DNA of 40,785 bases from Pseudomonadota bacterium (GCA_021782065.1 JAJXVQ010000001.1:1-40785); one strand, 5' to 3'. Positions 28,000 through 35,528 are shown, counted from the first letter of the stretch. Made by a program: numbers and translations. The notes: generated by a model not told the origin, from the sequence alone.

Positions 28000-28126
28000 T
28001 ATATACTCTTTGTGCTTGAGCTTTAGGCTTTGTTGCCTTCGTCCATCTCGCGCCAGTCATAGAGTACTCCACTCCTGGTGTTCGAAAATCAGCGCCTCGC
28101 CTACAACCCAATCACTGTGAGTATAT
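28000..28126. repeat. Family 2 palindrome-ended element, copy 4
   Basis: Starts TATATACTCTTTGTGCTTG and ends ATCACTGTGAGTATAT; interior TTGCCTTCGTCCATCTCG and AGAGTACTCCACTCCTGG match the family. It lies 47 bp from copy 3 in the same orientation. Confidence 0.82.
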
Positions 28127-28316
28127 ACAAGAAGTTATCTTCATAAAGTTTTATCTTCATATTGCTTTTGGGGGATTATGTGGATGGGCTCTAATCTTAA
28201 AACTCGGAACCGCCACAGTCAGTTCATTGAAGAATAAGGTCATACAAAATAATTTAGCACATTCTCCAAAACAATGCAAGACACAATATCCGTTATCTAC
28301 TCTTTCTGTCGATAAA

Positions 28317-28336
28317 GCCCATGCAGGTGCATGGGC
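28317..28336 (-). terminator. Terminator-like hairpin after trxA
   Basis: On the minus strand GCCCATGC-ACCT-GCATGGGC forms a perfect 8-bp stem 17 bases after the trxA stop, followed only by TTTAT. The stem is strong but the T tract is poor, so it may be a partial terminator or a stability element. Confidence 0.55.
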
Positions 28337-28353
28337 AAAGATACTTCACGGCA

Positions 28354-28680
28354 TTAAACGTGCTCATTCAACCATGCTTTTAAATCGGTTTGGCTTAAAA
28401 TACCCGTTTTGGTTGCAATAACACCGCCATTCTTAATCAATAACAATGTAGGAATCTGCCGTATAGCAAATTTTGCAGGGGTTTCCGCGTGCGCATCTAT
28501 ATCCATTTTAACAAATTTCACTTTATCAGCAAACTGCTCAGCAACCTGATCTAAAACGGGTACCAACATGCGGCAAGGGCCACACCATTCAGCCCAAAAA
28601 TCGACCAAAACGGGTTTATCGGCCTGTATCACTTCTCGTTCAAAATCTGCGTCAGTGACGTTTGATATCCAATCACTCAT
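28354..28680 (-). CDS. trxA: Thioredoxin 1
   Basis: The 108-residue protein has the redox site WAEWCGPCRM, the cis-proline region IRQIPTLLLIKNG, and the expected length. It reduces protein disulfides with thioredoxin reductase in the cytosol. AGGTG lies eight bases before the ATG. Confidence 0.97.
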   Translation of the reverse strand: MSDWISNVTDADFEREVIQADKPVLVDFWAEWCGPCRMLVPVLDQVAEQFADKVKFVKMDIDAHAETPAKFAIRQIPTLLLIKNGGVIATKTGILSQTDLKAWLNEHV

Positions 28681-28713
28681 AAAATATACACCTCATTATC
28701 ACTAGGGACTGGA

Positions 28714-28742
28714 ATAATACGCCACTCCCTAAAAAACTGCAA
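28714..28742 (-). promoter_or_regulatory. trxA: Sigma-70-like promoter of trxA
   Basis: On the minus strand TTGCAG (28742-28737) and TATTAT (28719-28714) are separated by exactly 17 bases, about 35 bp before the trxA start. Confidence 0.75.
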
Positions 28743-28774
28743 CGCACACTTTCTTTTTCTCACCATTAGTTTAC

Positions 28775-28794
28775 TATGATAAGATCTTATTATA
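28775..28794. promoter_or_regulatory. Operator-like palindrome
   Basis: TATGATAAGATCTTATTATA has only one mismatched pair and a perfect 12-bp centre ATAAGATCTTAT. It lies 32 bp upstream of the trxA -35 and between two divergent promoters, next to a gene for a HTH repressor. Its role is inferred. Confidence 0.4.
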
Positions 28795-28910
28795 ACTAGT
28801 TTTCTGTTTTAACTCACTGAAAAAATTCATTATTCTTTGTTGCATTCAACAGGCACCGCATTTTTTTGCGATAATGAATAAAATTTAATTTTCTTTCCAC
28901 GTTTAAAGCC

Positions 28911-28940
28911 TTGCATTACGTTAAAGATAGTGCTTATACT
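28911..28940 (+). promoter_or_regulatory. Sigma-70-like promoter of the XRE/S24 regulator
   Basis: TTGCAT (28911-28916) and TATACT (28935-28940) with an 18-base spacer, about 66 bp before the ATG. GAGAGG serves as ribosome-binding site at 28994-28999. Confidence 0.65.
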
Positions 28941-29006
28941 GCAAAAGTTGCTTTTTAGAGCATACTTTGGTTTAACAATTTATCTGTAATTATGAGAGGT
29001 TAAAAA

Positions 29007-29684
29007 ATGAACGTTATACAGCTACAGAAAAAGGAATCTACGAGCGAGCAAAGTTGGTTAGTACACAATATCAAACGTTTAATGGCCGCGAAAGGACTGA
29101 ATGAGGCAACTCTTGCTAAAAGAACGTCAATTCCGCAACCTACATTGCATAAGATCTTGTCCGGAAAAACTGCGGATCCGCGCGTATCTACCTTAAAATT
29201 AATATCTGAATTCTTTAATATCTCCCTAGATGCCGTGATTTACACGCCCCCACACGAACAATTTGACCTGGCGATCAACGGTGTTAAAAGGCAAACAAAG
29301 CATATTCCCATTATTTCATGGCAACAATGCGTGGATGCCGAAAATTGCTTAACCACATTATCGCCTAATAATTGGGAAGATTGGCAGATTGCAACCGTAA
29401 AATCAGAAAAGGTAGTTTCGTTAGTCAGTAAGAGCAGCATGGAACCAAGATTTCCTAAGGGTACATTGTTAATGCTAGATTTAAATGCCAAACCCGTTGA
29501 CGGCGACTTGGTGGTGGTACACTACCCTAATACCGATGAAGCAACATTAAGACAATTATTTTTAGATGGCCCGGTCAAACGATTGAACACGCTCAATCAA
29601 GAACATGACGGCGATATTTTAGACGATAAAATATCTATCCTAGGAACTGTCATACAAGCAACGCGTATTTTTCACGACAATTAG
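29007..29684 (+). CDS. XRE-family regulator with C-terminal S24 (LexA/CI-like) domain
   Basis: The 225-residue protein has an N-terminal HTH (about residues 17-75, LAKRTSIPQPTLHKILSGKT) and a C-terminal S24 peptidase-like domain (about 100-222). The catalytic serine is present (Ser144 in SKSSMEPRF), but the lysine that completes the Ser-Lys dyad appears replaced by Arg182 (EATLRQL), and no Ala-Gly or Cys-Gly cleavage pair is evident in the linker. It may therefore be a ligand- or partner-controlled repressor rather than one removed by RecA-induced self-cleavage. It could control its own promoter and that of trxA, which is divergent. Confidence 0.85.
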   Translation: MNVIQLQKKESTSEQSWLVHNIKRLMAAKGLNEATLAKRTSIPQPTLHKILSGKTADPRVSTLKLISEFFNISLDAVIYTPPHEQFDLAINGVKRQTKHIPIISWQQCVDAENCLTTLSPNNWEDWQIATVKSEKVVSLVSKSSMEPRFPKGTLLMLDLNAKPVDGDLVVVHYPNTDEATLRQLFLDGPVKRLNTLNQEHDGDILDDKISILGTVIQATRIFHDN

Positions 29685-29693
29685 GTGCTGTTG

Positions 29694-29822
29694 ATACGCT
29701 CATAGCAGTTGGTTTTTAGGGTAGACGGCAAGCTCTAGCGCAAAAGGAATGTAGTACTCTACATGACTTTTGCAAGATGAGCGTAGCCAACAACACCTAA
29801 CAATCACATGCGAAGAGTATAT
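29694..29822. repeat. Family 2 palindrome-ended element, copy 5 (variant centre)
   Basis: Starts GATACGCTCATAGCAGTTGG and ends CACATGCGAAGAGTATAT. The centre GTAGTACTCTACATGAC is kept, but the inner arms differ from the other copies and are more perfectly palindromic (CAAAAG...CTTTTG; GCTCTAGCG). It lies directly after the regulator gene and may end its transcript. Confidence 0.75.
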
Positions 29823-29840
29823 TTGGATGTAGGATCTTGG

Positions 29841-29877
29841 TCAATCACTATTGGCTTTTTTAGCCAGTAGTGATTGA
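29841..29877. other. Strong 15-bp hairpin
   Basis: TCAATCACTATTGGC (29841-29855) pairs with GCCAGTAGTGATTGA (29863-29877), one G-T wobble, around the loop TTTTTTA. It lies between convergent genes. No T tract follows on either strand, so it is not a standard intrinsic terminator. Confidence 0.65.
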
Positions 29878-29933
29878 TGGCAAGCTTAAGATTGTTGTTC
29901 AGCCCCAAGAAACATAGTCTCAAAAATTAACGG

Positions 29934-30233
29934 CTATATTTTTTGTTGTTCTGAAATCTTCTGTGCCAACTCTTTGCAATGCTTTACCGGCTCAAATTCT
30001 GTGATTTTATAACTTGCCAAACCGTGTCTATAGAATGGATCTTCTGCTATCAATTGAGTTGCCGTTTCTTTATCCATTAGCGCAATGATAATCCCTCCAT
30101 CGCGCGGATTTTTAGGCCCGGAAGCAACGAATAGCCCTTTTTCGTAATATTGATCTAGCCAACCTCTATGCAAGGTTATTTGCTTTTCTATTTCAGACAG
30201 CGGTTTTTGATAAGTGAGTTCTATAATAAGCAT
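29934..30233 (-). CDS. YciI-like protein
   Basis: The 99-residue protein matches the small YCII fold: LIIELTYQKPLSEIEKQITLHRGWLDQYYEKG, the conserved SGPKNPRDGGIIIA turn, and AEDPFYRHGLASYKITEF. The His/Asp pair expected of the putative active site is visible (His22 in LHRGW, Asp in AEDPF). YciI proteins are small dimeric enzymes or binding proteins of ill-defined function. It follows the three-gene operon on the same strand, but a palindromic repeat intervenes. Confidence 0.85.
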   Translation of the reverse strand: MLIIELTYQKPLSEIEKQITLHRGWLDQYYEKGLFVASGPKNPRDGGIIIALMDKETATQLIAEDPFYRHGLASYKITEFEPVKHCKELAQKISEQQKI

Positions 30234-30276
30234 TTTGTGTTTCTTTTGTTTTGTTAAGACGTTGTGTAACTACTCT

Positions 30277-30341
30277 CCGCTCCCTAACGGTCGCGGCGCG
30301 GTTCATCATTTTATAACCGAGCCGTAATCGTTAGGGAGCGG
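30277..30341. repeat. Inverted pair of family 1 cores
   Basis: Left core 30277-30303 (CCGCTCCCTAACGGTCGCGG...) and right core in reverse orientation 30315-30341 (ending CGTTAGGGAGCGG) with an 11-base gap form a 27-bp near-perfect stem. GTAACTACTC (30265-30274), the 118-bp element's end, precedes the left core. The right core supplies the last codons (Ser-Ala-Pro) and TAA of the FAH-like gene and may act as its terminator. Confidence 0.85.
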
Positions 30342-31218
30342 ATACTTCCGAGGGAATTGTACCCAATATAACCTGATTTGACAACGGAAAAGAAAACGTT
30401 TCTGCAGTTATACAAACTGTATCTTCGCTTTTAATAGTAAAATTATCCGCAAAACTGTTTTTGTCCGCGCCTAAAAAAACATAATATAGATTTCCTGGAA
30501 TGGGGTTCGCTATTTCCACAAAGAACTGTGTGATAGCCTCCATGCTATATAGAAATTGTGACGTCCCCGTGTTATAGAGTGCGCTCCAAACTGATTTGCC
30601 ATTACGGTTTATAGAAACACGACCTTTAACAACGCTAGGTAAAGCACCTAAGCACAATTCAGGGCCTATGGACGATGGCCGCAGTTTGGATGCCGAAAAT
30701 TGATTTGTATTCTGTCTGCGCATGAGCGGATCGGATAGGTCGTTACCCAGTGCATATCCTATAAGGTAAGGGTAGCCCTCTGCTCCTATAAAATAAAAGG
30801 CTACCAGTTCAGCTTCTTCGCCTACGCTGTGTGCATTTTTGGGCATAGTAATACGCGTATTATGAGCAAACAGGGTGGAACCATCCCCTTTATAAAACCG
30901 CTCCGGAAGTGTAGATTGTGAGTCGCTCACGGCCCTAGTTTTATGCGTATAGCCAAAACCAAACACATGCACCGCAGTTAATGATTCTAATAAGGCTGGC
31001 ACCAACCAGGTTAATGGTTCATCTACATCGTTTAAGAAAAATAATTTTCTAGGCAAAGAATGTAATGTTTCCAGTACATTGTCATTTCTTCTGAAACATT
31101 CTTGTAGTATAGCGCAAAATTTGGCTTGCGTTTGAAAAACATGGATTATAGCTGAATTTTTAAGATCGATATAACCCAGGAAAGTTTTGTTTTTATAGAG
31201 GAATTCTACTATGTTCAT
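30331..31218 (-). CDS. FAH-superfamily enzyme, AraD1-like
   Basis: The 295-residue protein has the fumarylacetoacetate hydrolase fold in its C-terminal two thirds: GEEAELVAFYFIG (metal-binding acids), IGYALGNDLSD, ASKLRPSSIGPEL, then a segment like AraD1 proteins (RVSINRNGKSVWSALYNTG; PGNLYYVFLG). AraD1-like members are sugar-acid dehydratases or C-C hydrolases that use Mg2+. The start overlaps the EamA gene by four bases (ATGA). The C-terminal end is set by a repeat insertion, so a few residues may have been replaced. Substrate unknown. Confidence 0.75.
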   Translation of the reverse strand: MNIVEFLYKNKTFLGYIDLKNSAIIHVFQTQAKFCAILQECFRRNDNVLETLHSLPRKLFFLNDVDEPLTWLVPALLESLTAVHVFGFGYTHKTRAVSDSQSTLPERFYKGDGSTLFAHNTRITMPKNAHSVGEEAELVAFYFIGAEGYPYLIGYALGNDLSDPLMRRQNTNQFSASKLRPSSIGPELCLGALPSVVKGRVSINRNGKSVWSALYNTGTSQFLYSMEAITQFFVEIANPIPGNLYYVFLGADKNSFADNFTIKSEDTVCITAETFSFPLSNQVILGTIPSEVSAP

Positions 31219-32108
31219 CGTTTTTTTTCATGCCTACTGCATAAGTAAATACCTGCAACAATGAATACCAAACTAACTAAATGATAGGCCTGTAATGTAT
31301 CGTCCAGAAACAATATACTGAAAAAGCCGCCAAAGAAAGGAACCAGATGCGTGTAAATCTCACCCTTCACGGCACCTACTTTAGCAATTCCTTTGCTCCA
31401 AAAAAGATAAGCTAGCCACGATGGACATATGACTAAATATAACAATCCAATAAATAAGGATAGATTAATAGTTATGGCATCAAAACTACTTTTAGCTGTA
31501 AATAGTATGTACAGAGTGAAAGGAACTAGGACAATTGCACCTATCATAGAGGATATGGTTACAAACACCGTACCAGAAATGTTTTTGTCTTTCTTACGTA
31601 AGAAAGCACAATACAGCCCCCAACTTGCAGCCGAGCCTATAGCCCACAAATCCCCTTTGTTTAGGTGCGCCAAATTCCCTATATCGTATAGATTACCTTG
31701 TAAGATCAGATAAACCACACCTATTAAACTAAGTATTACCCCAATAATGTTAGCTCTAGAGATATAATCGTTAAAAAACAGCTTACTAATACCCAGCACC
31801 AATATAGGCGTAGTAGATAAGTAAATGGCCGCATTCAACGGGGTGGTGTATTGTAAGCTGATGTAAAGGTTCAGCGGAAACAATACTTGGCCACATACTG
31901 CTAAAAAAAAGAGTGTCCAAAATGAGGCTTTGATCTTAGGCCAGTCGTTACGTAATGGCTTGTGATACAAAGCAAGCAACAACATAGCCGTCAGTAACCA
32001 GCGTAACTCGGACAATATGATTGGCGATAACTCGCCAACCATAATATGCCCAACAATATAATTGCCGCCCCAGAAAGCAGCGGCAAGCGTTAGTAGTAGA
32101 AAAGCCAA
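31215..32108 (-). CDS. EamA (DMT-superfamily) permease
   Basis: The 297-residue inner-membrane protein has ten predicted helices in two EamA repeats (FLLLTLAAAFWGGNYIVG near the start; AIGSAASWGLYCAF opening the second half). DMT/EamA proteins usually export metabolites such as amino acids. It lies 12 bp after the acyltransferase-methyltransferase gene and overlaps the FAH-like gene, so it is the middle gene of one operon and is a candidate exporter of its product. Confidence 0.9.
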   Translation of the reverse strand: MAFLLLTLAAAFWGGNYIVGHIMVGELSPIILSELRWLLTAMLLLALYHKPLRNDWPKIKASFWTLFFLAVCGQVLFPLNLYISLQYTTPLNAAIYLSTTPILVLGISKLFFNDYISRANIIGVILSLIGVVYLILQGNLYDIGNLAHLNKGDLWAIGSAASWGLYCAFLRKKDKNISGTVFVTISSMIGAIVLVPFTLYILFTAKSSFDAITINLSLFIGLLYLVICPSWLAYLFWSKGIAKVGAVKGEIYTHLVPFFGGFFSILFLDDTLQAYHLVSLVFIVAGIYLCSRHEKKR

Positions 32109-32119
32109 AATAATACTCC

Positions 32120-33682
32120 TTAAACTTTTGAGAACACTACGTAATGTTGTTTCGTCTTCTTATCTACCCCATGATCGTGCAACGATAACGGAATCTGTTT
32201 AGAATATGCAATGAGTTCACTGTAATCATAAGACGTTTTCGTACTAAAGAAAATCTTAGCATTTTTATTGGAAACTCTAACCGCCTCGGACAACAGCAAC
32301 CGAAATTCATGTGTAGATATTTTCTTAACATTATTATTCACGACCAGATCGTAACCAGAAGATTTACCTGTAAAAATATTGATTACAGAACTTGCTAGCG
32401 GAAGCGTTAGATTATACCCCCATGGATCAGCCGTTTTTAATCTAACCGTGTAATTACCCGTATTTTGAATGCGCTGTAAAATGGTAGCAACTGCTTTTTC
32501 TGCTACAAACACGCCATCAGCCAATATGTTTTTTGATGCCGCTAAACTAAGCAACTCACCATTTTCTGGGTGCATATCCAACACTTTACTTCTTTTTGTA
32601 GGCAATAATGCCAGCAATTCTTTTAATTTGTCAGAAACTCCGCTAAGTAGACCCTTTTGTTCCGCTTCTAGTGCGGCATAGGCAATCAACCAGCGATGAT
32701 TGACCTGCTCCCAATTGCTTATTTTCAAGATGTCTTCCAATGAGGGTTGTAGAGCTTCTATTAATGCCGCTTTATAGGGCATATATTGAATGATTTTGCC
32801 ATAAGAACCCGTAATAGAATAATCGCCTACCCATGAGTTTAAAAAACTTCTAGTTGCCACAATAGAAAACTTACCTATGTAGTCTGCATCCCAACCCACC
32901 ATCGCCTCACGTCCTATCCAAGAAAACTCTGCCAGTCGTATAGGTGGCTGCCGTGTCATCGCTACCGTTCTAGCGGCAATGGAAGGTCTACCATAAGGGT
33001 CATGATCTTGACGCAATAAACAGCTGCCTGGAGATAACCACGCACCATCTCCTATGGTAATATTTCCCCCGGCATTAACGGAAGCATTCCTTCCAAAGCG
33101 CACATACCGGCCAATATTAATTTGTGGAATGTCTTTCGCCTCTCTATCGAGCTGATGATCGGGATGGGGATGGCTTAAATAGGCACCGTTTTCAAAGTGC
33201 GTGGGTGAAATAACATGTTCGCCTAAGTGTTCTTTGATCAACAACGGCTCGCCGCTAGTATCTATACTAAAATGATGTTTTGGTAATCCCAAGCGTGTAC
33301 CCAGTTCATTCAGCTTATCTTTAGCCCAATGTGTAAAGCTGATTTCATCGTGAAAAGAGGCGATGCTTTGCGATTTTTTACGTAATTCTTTTAATACGGC
33401 AACATAGTGAATAATGGGGCGCACTGTTCCCACATTTCCCTCGCGTTGCTGCTTTAATTGCTCTTCTACCGAACCGATCGTATGCACGTTTTCTCTATAA
33501 GGATATGGTTTTATATCGACATGTTCATTAATAAAGTTTCTTTTATCCCACAGTTCAGGTGAATATTTTGAGGTAAATGGTACTAAATTACGATCGATAC
33601 TTTGATTATAACTGTCTATAGGCAACACCCAATCGTTGCTGTAGTGGTCGTTAATTCTCTTTTCATTCAAATGGCTACTCAT
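32120..33682 (-). CDS. Hexapeptide-repeat acyltransferase fused to a methyltransferase-like domain
   Basis: The product (520 residues from ATG 33682, which follows AAGGAG by seven bases) has an N-terminal ~180-residue region I do not recognise, a left-handed beta-helix segment (about 190-290: INIGRYVRFGRNASVNAGG, ITIGDGAWLSPGS), and a C-terminal Rossmann-like segment (about 360-520) resembling a class I methyltransferase (VLDMHPENGELLSLAA; GYDLVVNNNVKKI...LLLSEAVRVS). His227 in RQDHDPYGRPS fits the catalytic His of maltose/NodL-type O-acetyltransferases. The SAM motif lacks its GxG, so methylation is doubtful. First gene of a three-gene operon. Confidence 0.75.
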   Translation of the reverse strand: MSSHLNEKRINDHYSNDWVLPIDSYNQSIDRNLVPFTSKYSPELWDKRNFINEHVDIKPYPYRENVHTIGSVEEQLKQQREGNVGTVRPIIHYVAVLKELRKKSQSIASFHDEISFTHWAKDKLNELGTRLGLPKHHFSIDTSGEPLLIKEHLGEHVISPTHFENGAYLSHPHPDHQLDREAKDIPQINIGRYVRFGRNASVNAGGNITIGDGAWLSPGSCLLRQDHDPYGRPSIAARTVAMTRQPPIRLAEFSWIGREAMVGWDADYIGKFSIVATRSFLNSWVGDYSITGSYGKIIQYMPYKAALIEALQPSLEDILKISNWEQVNHRWLIAYAALEAEQKGLLSGVSDKLKELLALLPTKRSKVLDMHPENGELLSLAASKNILADGVFVAEKAVATILQRIQNTGNYTVRLKTADPWGYNLTLPLASSVINIFTGKSSGYDLVVNNNVKKISTHEFRLLLSEAVRVSNKNAKIFFSTKTSYDYSELIAYSKQIPLSLHDHGVDKKTKQHYVVFSKV

Positions 33683-33783
33683 GTTCGTACTCCTTAGATT
33701 CATATTAATCTTCTCTTTCGTTGGCGCTGTTTACCTTTGCCACACTTATGTTTGTGAATTTAATTTAAATATGTTTAAACTAT

Positions 33784-33812
33784 ATTTTGAGCCAAAATTT
33801 CTTCTTTGTCAA
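33784..33812 (-). promoter_or_regulatory. Promoter of the acyltransferase/EamA/FAH operon
   Basis: On the minus strand a consensus TTGACA (33812-33807) and CAAAAT (33789-33784) have a 17-base spacer, about 100 bp before the ATG. The -10 lies inside the imperfect palindrome ATTTTG-AGC-CAAAAT. Confidence 0.65.
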
Positions 33813-34052
33813 TCTATTTCTTGCTTTTTTTGAAGGTATTTTGAGTTAAAAGGAAAAAAACAGCGATTAGGAAACTATTCTAACGTACGGAAGTTTTTAG
33901 AATTCATAGCATCTTTGCATTGGCGTAGATAAAATACTAAATCCATAACCGGGGAAGCCTATTTTCCTCACAATCCCGTTAATCCCGCACTGCATTGGCC
34001 ACGATGATGTGTGGCATGGTTACAAACTAATGAACCGAGCCGCGATTTTCCG

Positions 34053-34074
34053 AACCGTGACCGTTAGGGAGCGG
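34053..34074 (-). repeat. Family 1 repeat core, minus orientation
   Basis: AACCGTGACCGTTAGGGAGC plus GG. A partial second start of the same core (AACCGAGCCGCGA, 34033-34045) precedes it. Confidence 0.75.
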
Positions 34075-34104
34075 GGGGAAGAGTCCTTATATTTTTATTT
34101 TCAT

Positions 34105-34644
34105 TTATTTTACCTGTAAAGCAGGCTCAACCAGATCCAGCGCTTGTTGCAACCAAGCGGTGTATTGTTCTGGATTTTTTTGCAGGGCTATTTTTAATTC
34201 CTGTAAATTGCACCAATGATAATCTACGATTTCTTCCACGTTGGGTTGAATCACAGCTGGTTTACCGTAGCCAATTAAAACATGATCTACTTCATTTTCT
34301 ATTAGTTTTTCCTTGAGGCGAGCAATATAGTGAAACACACCTACCGATTGCAATGGCAGTGTAAAACCAAATTCTTCTTGCAGTCTACGTTCTGCGGCAG
34401 AGATAATGTCTACTCCTGGGCTAGGGTGGCTACAACACGTATTGGTCCACAATCCCTGCGAATGATATTTGTTCCAGGCACGTTGTTGTAATAGAATTTC
34501 CCAGCCATGGATGGTACGATTGACAATAAAAACAGAAAAAGCGCGATGGCGTAAACCATCAATATGTGCTGACATCTTATCGGCCGTGCCAATAGCATGG
34601 TCATTTTCGTCCACTAAAATGACTCTAGATAAATTGGATGTCAA
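34105..34644 (-). CDS. idi: Isopentenyl-diphosphate delta-isomerase, type I
   Basis: The 179-residue Nudix-fold enzyme interconverts IPP and DMAPP. It shows HRAFSVFIVN, the active-site cysteine in LWTNTCCSHP, the Nudix-like box AAERRLQEEFGF, and the catalytic-glutamate region NEVDHVLIGY. Size equals that of E. coli Idi. It lies about 1 kb from the mevalonate operon, on the opposite strand, and would use that pathway's product. Confidence 0.96.
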   Translation of the reverse strand: MTSNLSRVILVDENDHAIGTADKMSAHIDGLRHRAFSVFIVNRTIHGWEILLQQRAWNKYHSQGLWTNTCCSHPSPGVDIISAAERRLQEEFGFTLPLQSVGVFHYIARLKEKLIENEVDHVLIGYGKPAVIQPNVEEIVDYHWCNLQELKIALQKNPEQYTAWLQQALDLVEPALQVK

Positions 34645-34701
34645 AATAGCCTCTTTATAGAATTTAAAATGGTGCTAAGGTAGCACGGATTGGTATTCAA
34701 A

Positions 34702-35475
34702 TCAATTAGCTCTTCTACCCATTACGAGATCTTGATATGTTTTTGTCAGCAACGCCACTTGTGCATAAACAGCATCAAATAATGGCTGCAGTGTGCTGAA
34801 CTCTGCTTCTTCATTGATCTTAGCAAATAAAAGAGCAACGCACCTTTGTAACCGTGGGACACCACTATAGTCTAATCCACCCTTGATTTTATGTAAAATT
34901 TCTCGTATGCCGCGAATATGGTTACTTGCTTGCAATCGCTTTAACTCAATAATATCTTCTTTTAAGGAGTCGACTAACATACCAATTGCGATAACAACTT
35001 TCTCATCGTTTCCGGCACTCATACGTTTCATTCCCAAATTGAGATCTATAATGGCTAAATCGGCGAGAGCTAGCTCGTCGTGACTCAAGGCACAACGTTC
35101 TAAAAATAAATACGCTTGAGCCAGGCTCAACGGTTTAATTACCACGTCAATAAAACCACTGTTTAATATTTCTTGATGCTTCTTTTTATCCTGATGTGCC
35201 GTCAAGGCAACGAAAGGGGTCGTTTTGTTTTTAGACTCAGCATCGGTGTAAGCGTGTCGAATAATATCCATCCCAGTACCGTCGGGTAAATTGATGTCTG
35301 AGATGACCACATCATAAGCCGTCGAATTCAATTGTTCAATGGCTTCTTCTACATCCCTTGCCATATCAACCATGGCCGTTAGGCGCGAAAGTATTTCGGA
35401 AGCAGCAAATAAAGAGACATTATCATCTTCTATCAGTAAGATATGGTGCTGGAAAGGTAGGTTGAGTGTTGCCAT
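34702..35475 (-). CDS. Response regulator with C-terminal Hpt domain
   Basis: The 257-residue cytosolic protein has a REC domain (residues 10-127) with the acidic pair Asp17/Asp18, phospho-acceptor Asp60 (VISDINLPDGTG), Thr92 and Lys114, and a C-terminal Hpt helix bundle with the phospho-histidine His195 in LHKIKGGLDYSG. This REC-Hpt order suits an intermediate in a multistep phosphorelay, taking phosphate from a hybrid kinase and passing it on. No kinase or DNA-binding partner is encoded in the window. The gene is divergent from the mevalonate operon. Confidence 0.88.
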   Translation of the reverse strand: MATLNLPFQHHILLIEDDNVSLFAASEILSRLTAMVDMARDVEEAIEQLNSTAYDVVISDINLPDGTGMDIIRHAYTDAESKNKTTPFVALTAHQDKKKHQEILNSGFIDVVIKPLSLAQAYLFLERCALSHDELALADLAIIDLNLGMKRMSAGNDEKVVIAIGMLVDSLKEDIIELKRLQASNHIRGIREILHKIKGGLDYSGVPRLQRCVALLFAKINEEAEFSTLQPLFDAVYAQVALLTKTYQDLVMGRRAN

Positions 35476-35528
35476 AAGGTTGCCTGCATTCCTAAATGTA
35501 TTTTTGCTCCGCCAATTCCCATAGTATA

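Larger units (their letters stand above)
27799..28353. other. rho-trxA intergenic region, repeat-rich
   Basis: No credible gene seen. It contains two tandem family 2 elements (27833-27953 and 28000-28126) and a terminator-like hairpin next to trxA (28317-28336). The rest probably holds the rho promoter and leader. Confidence 0.6.
28681..29006. other. Divergent regulatory region trxA - CI/LexA-like regulator
   Basis: No gene. It holds the trxA promoter (28714-28742), a near-perfect 20-bp palindrome centred on AAGATCTT (28775-28794), and a promoter for the regulator (28911-28940). Confidence 0.65.
33683..34104. other. Intergenic region with operator-like repeats
   Basis: No gene. Two direct repeats TATTTTGAG(CC/TT)AAAA start at 33783 and 33837, flanking the TTGACA of the operon promoter. 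A family 1 core in minus orientation (34053-34074) with a partial duplicate (34033-34045) lies near the idi stop codon. Confidence 0.6.

Noticed and set aside
28227..28421. 64-codon plus-strand frame next to trxA
   Set aside because: It overlaps the end of trxA and the hairpin at 28317; composition is not protein-like.
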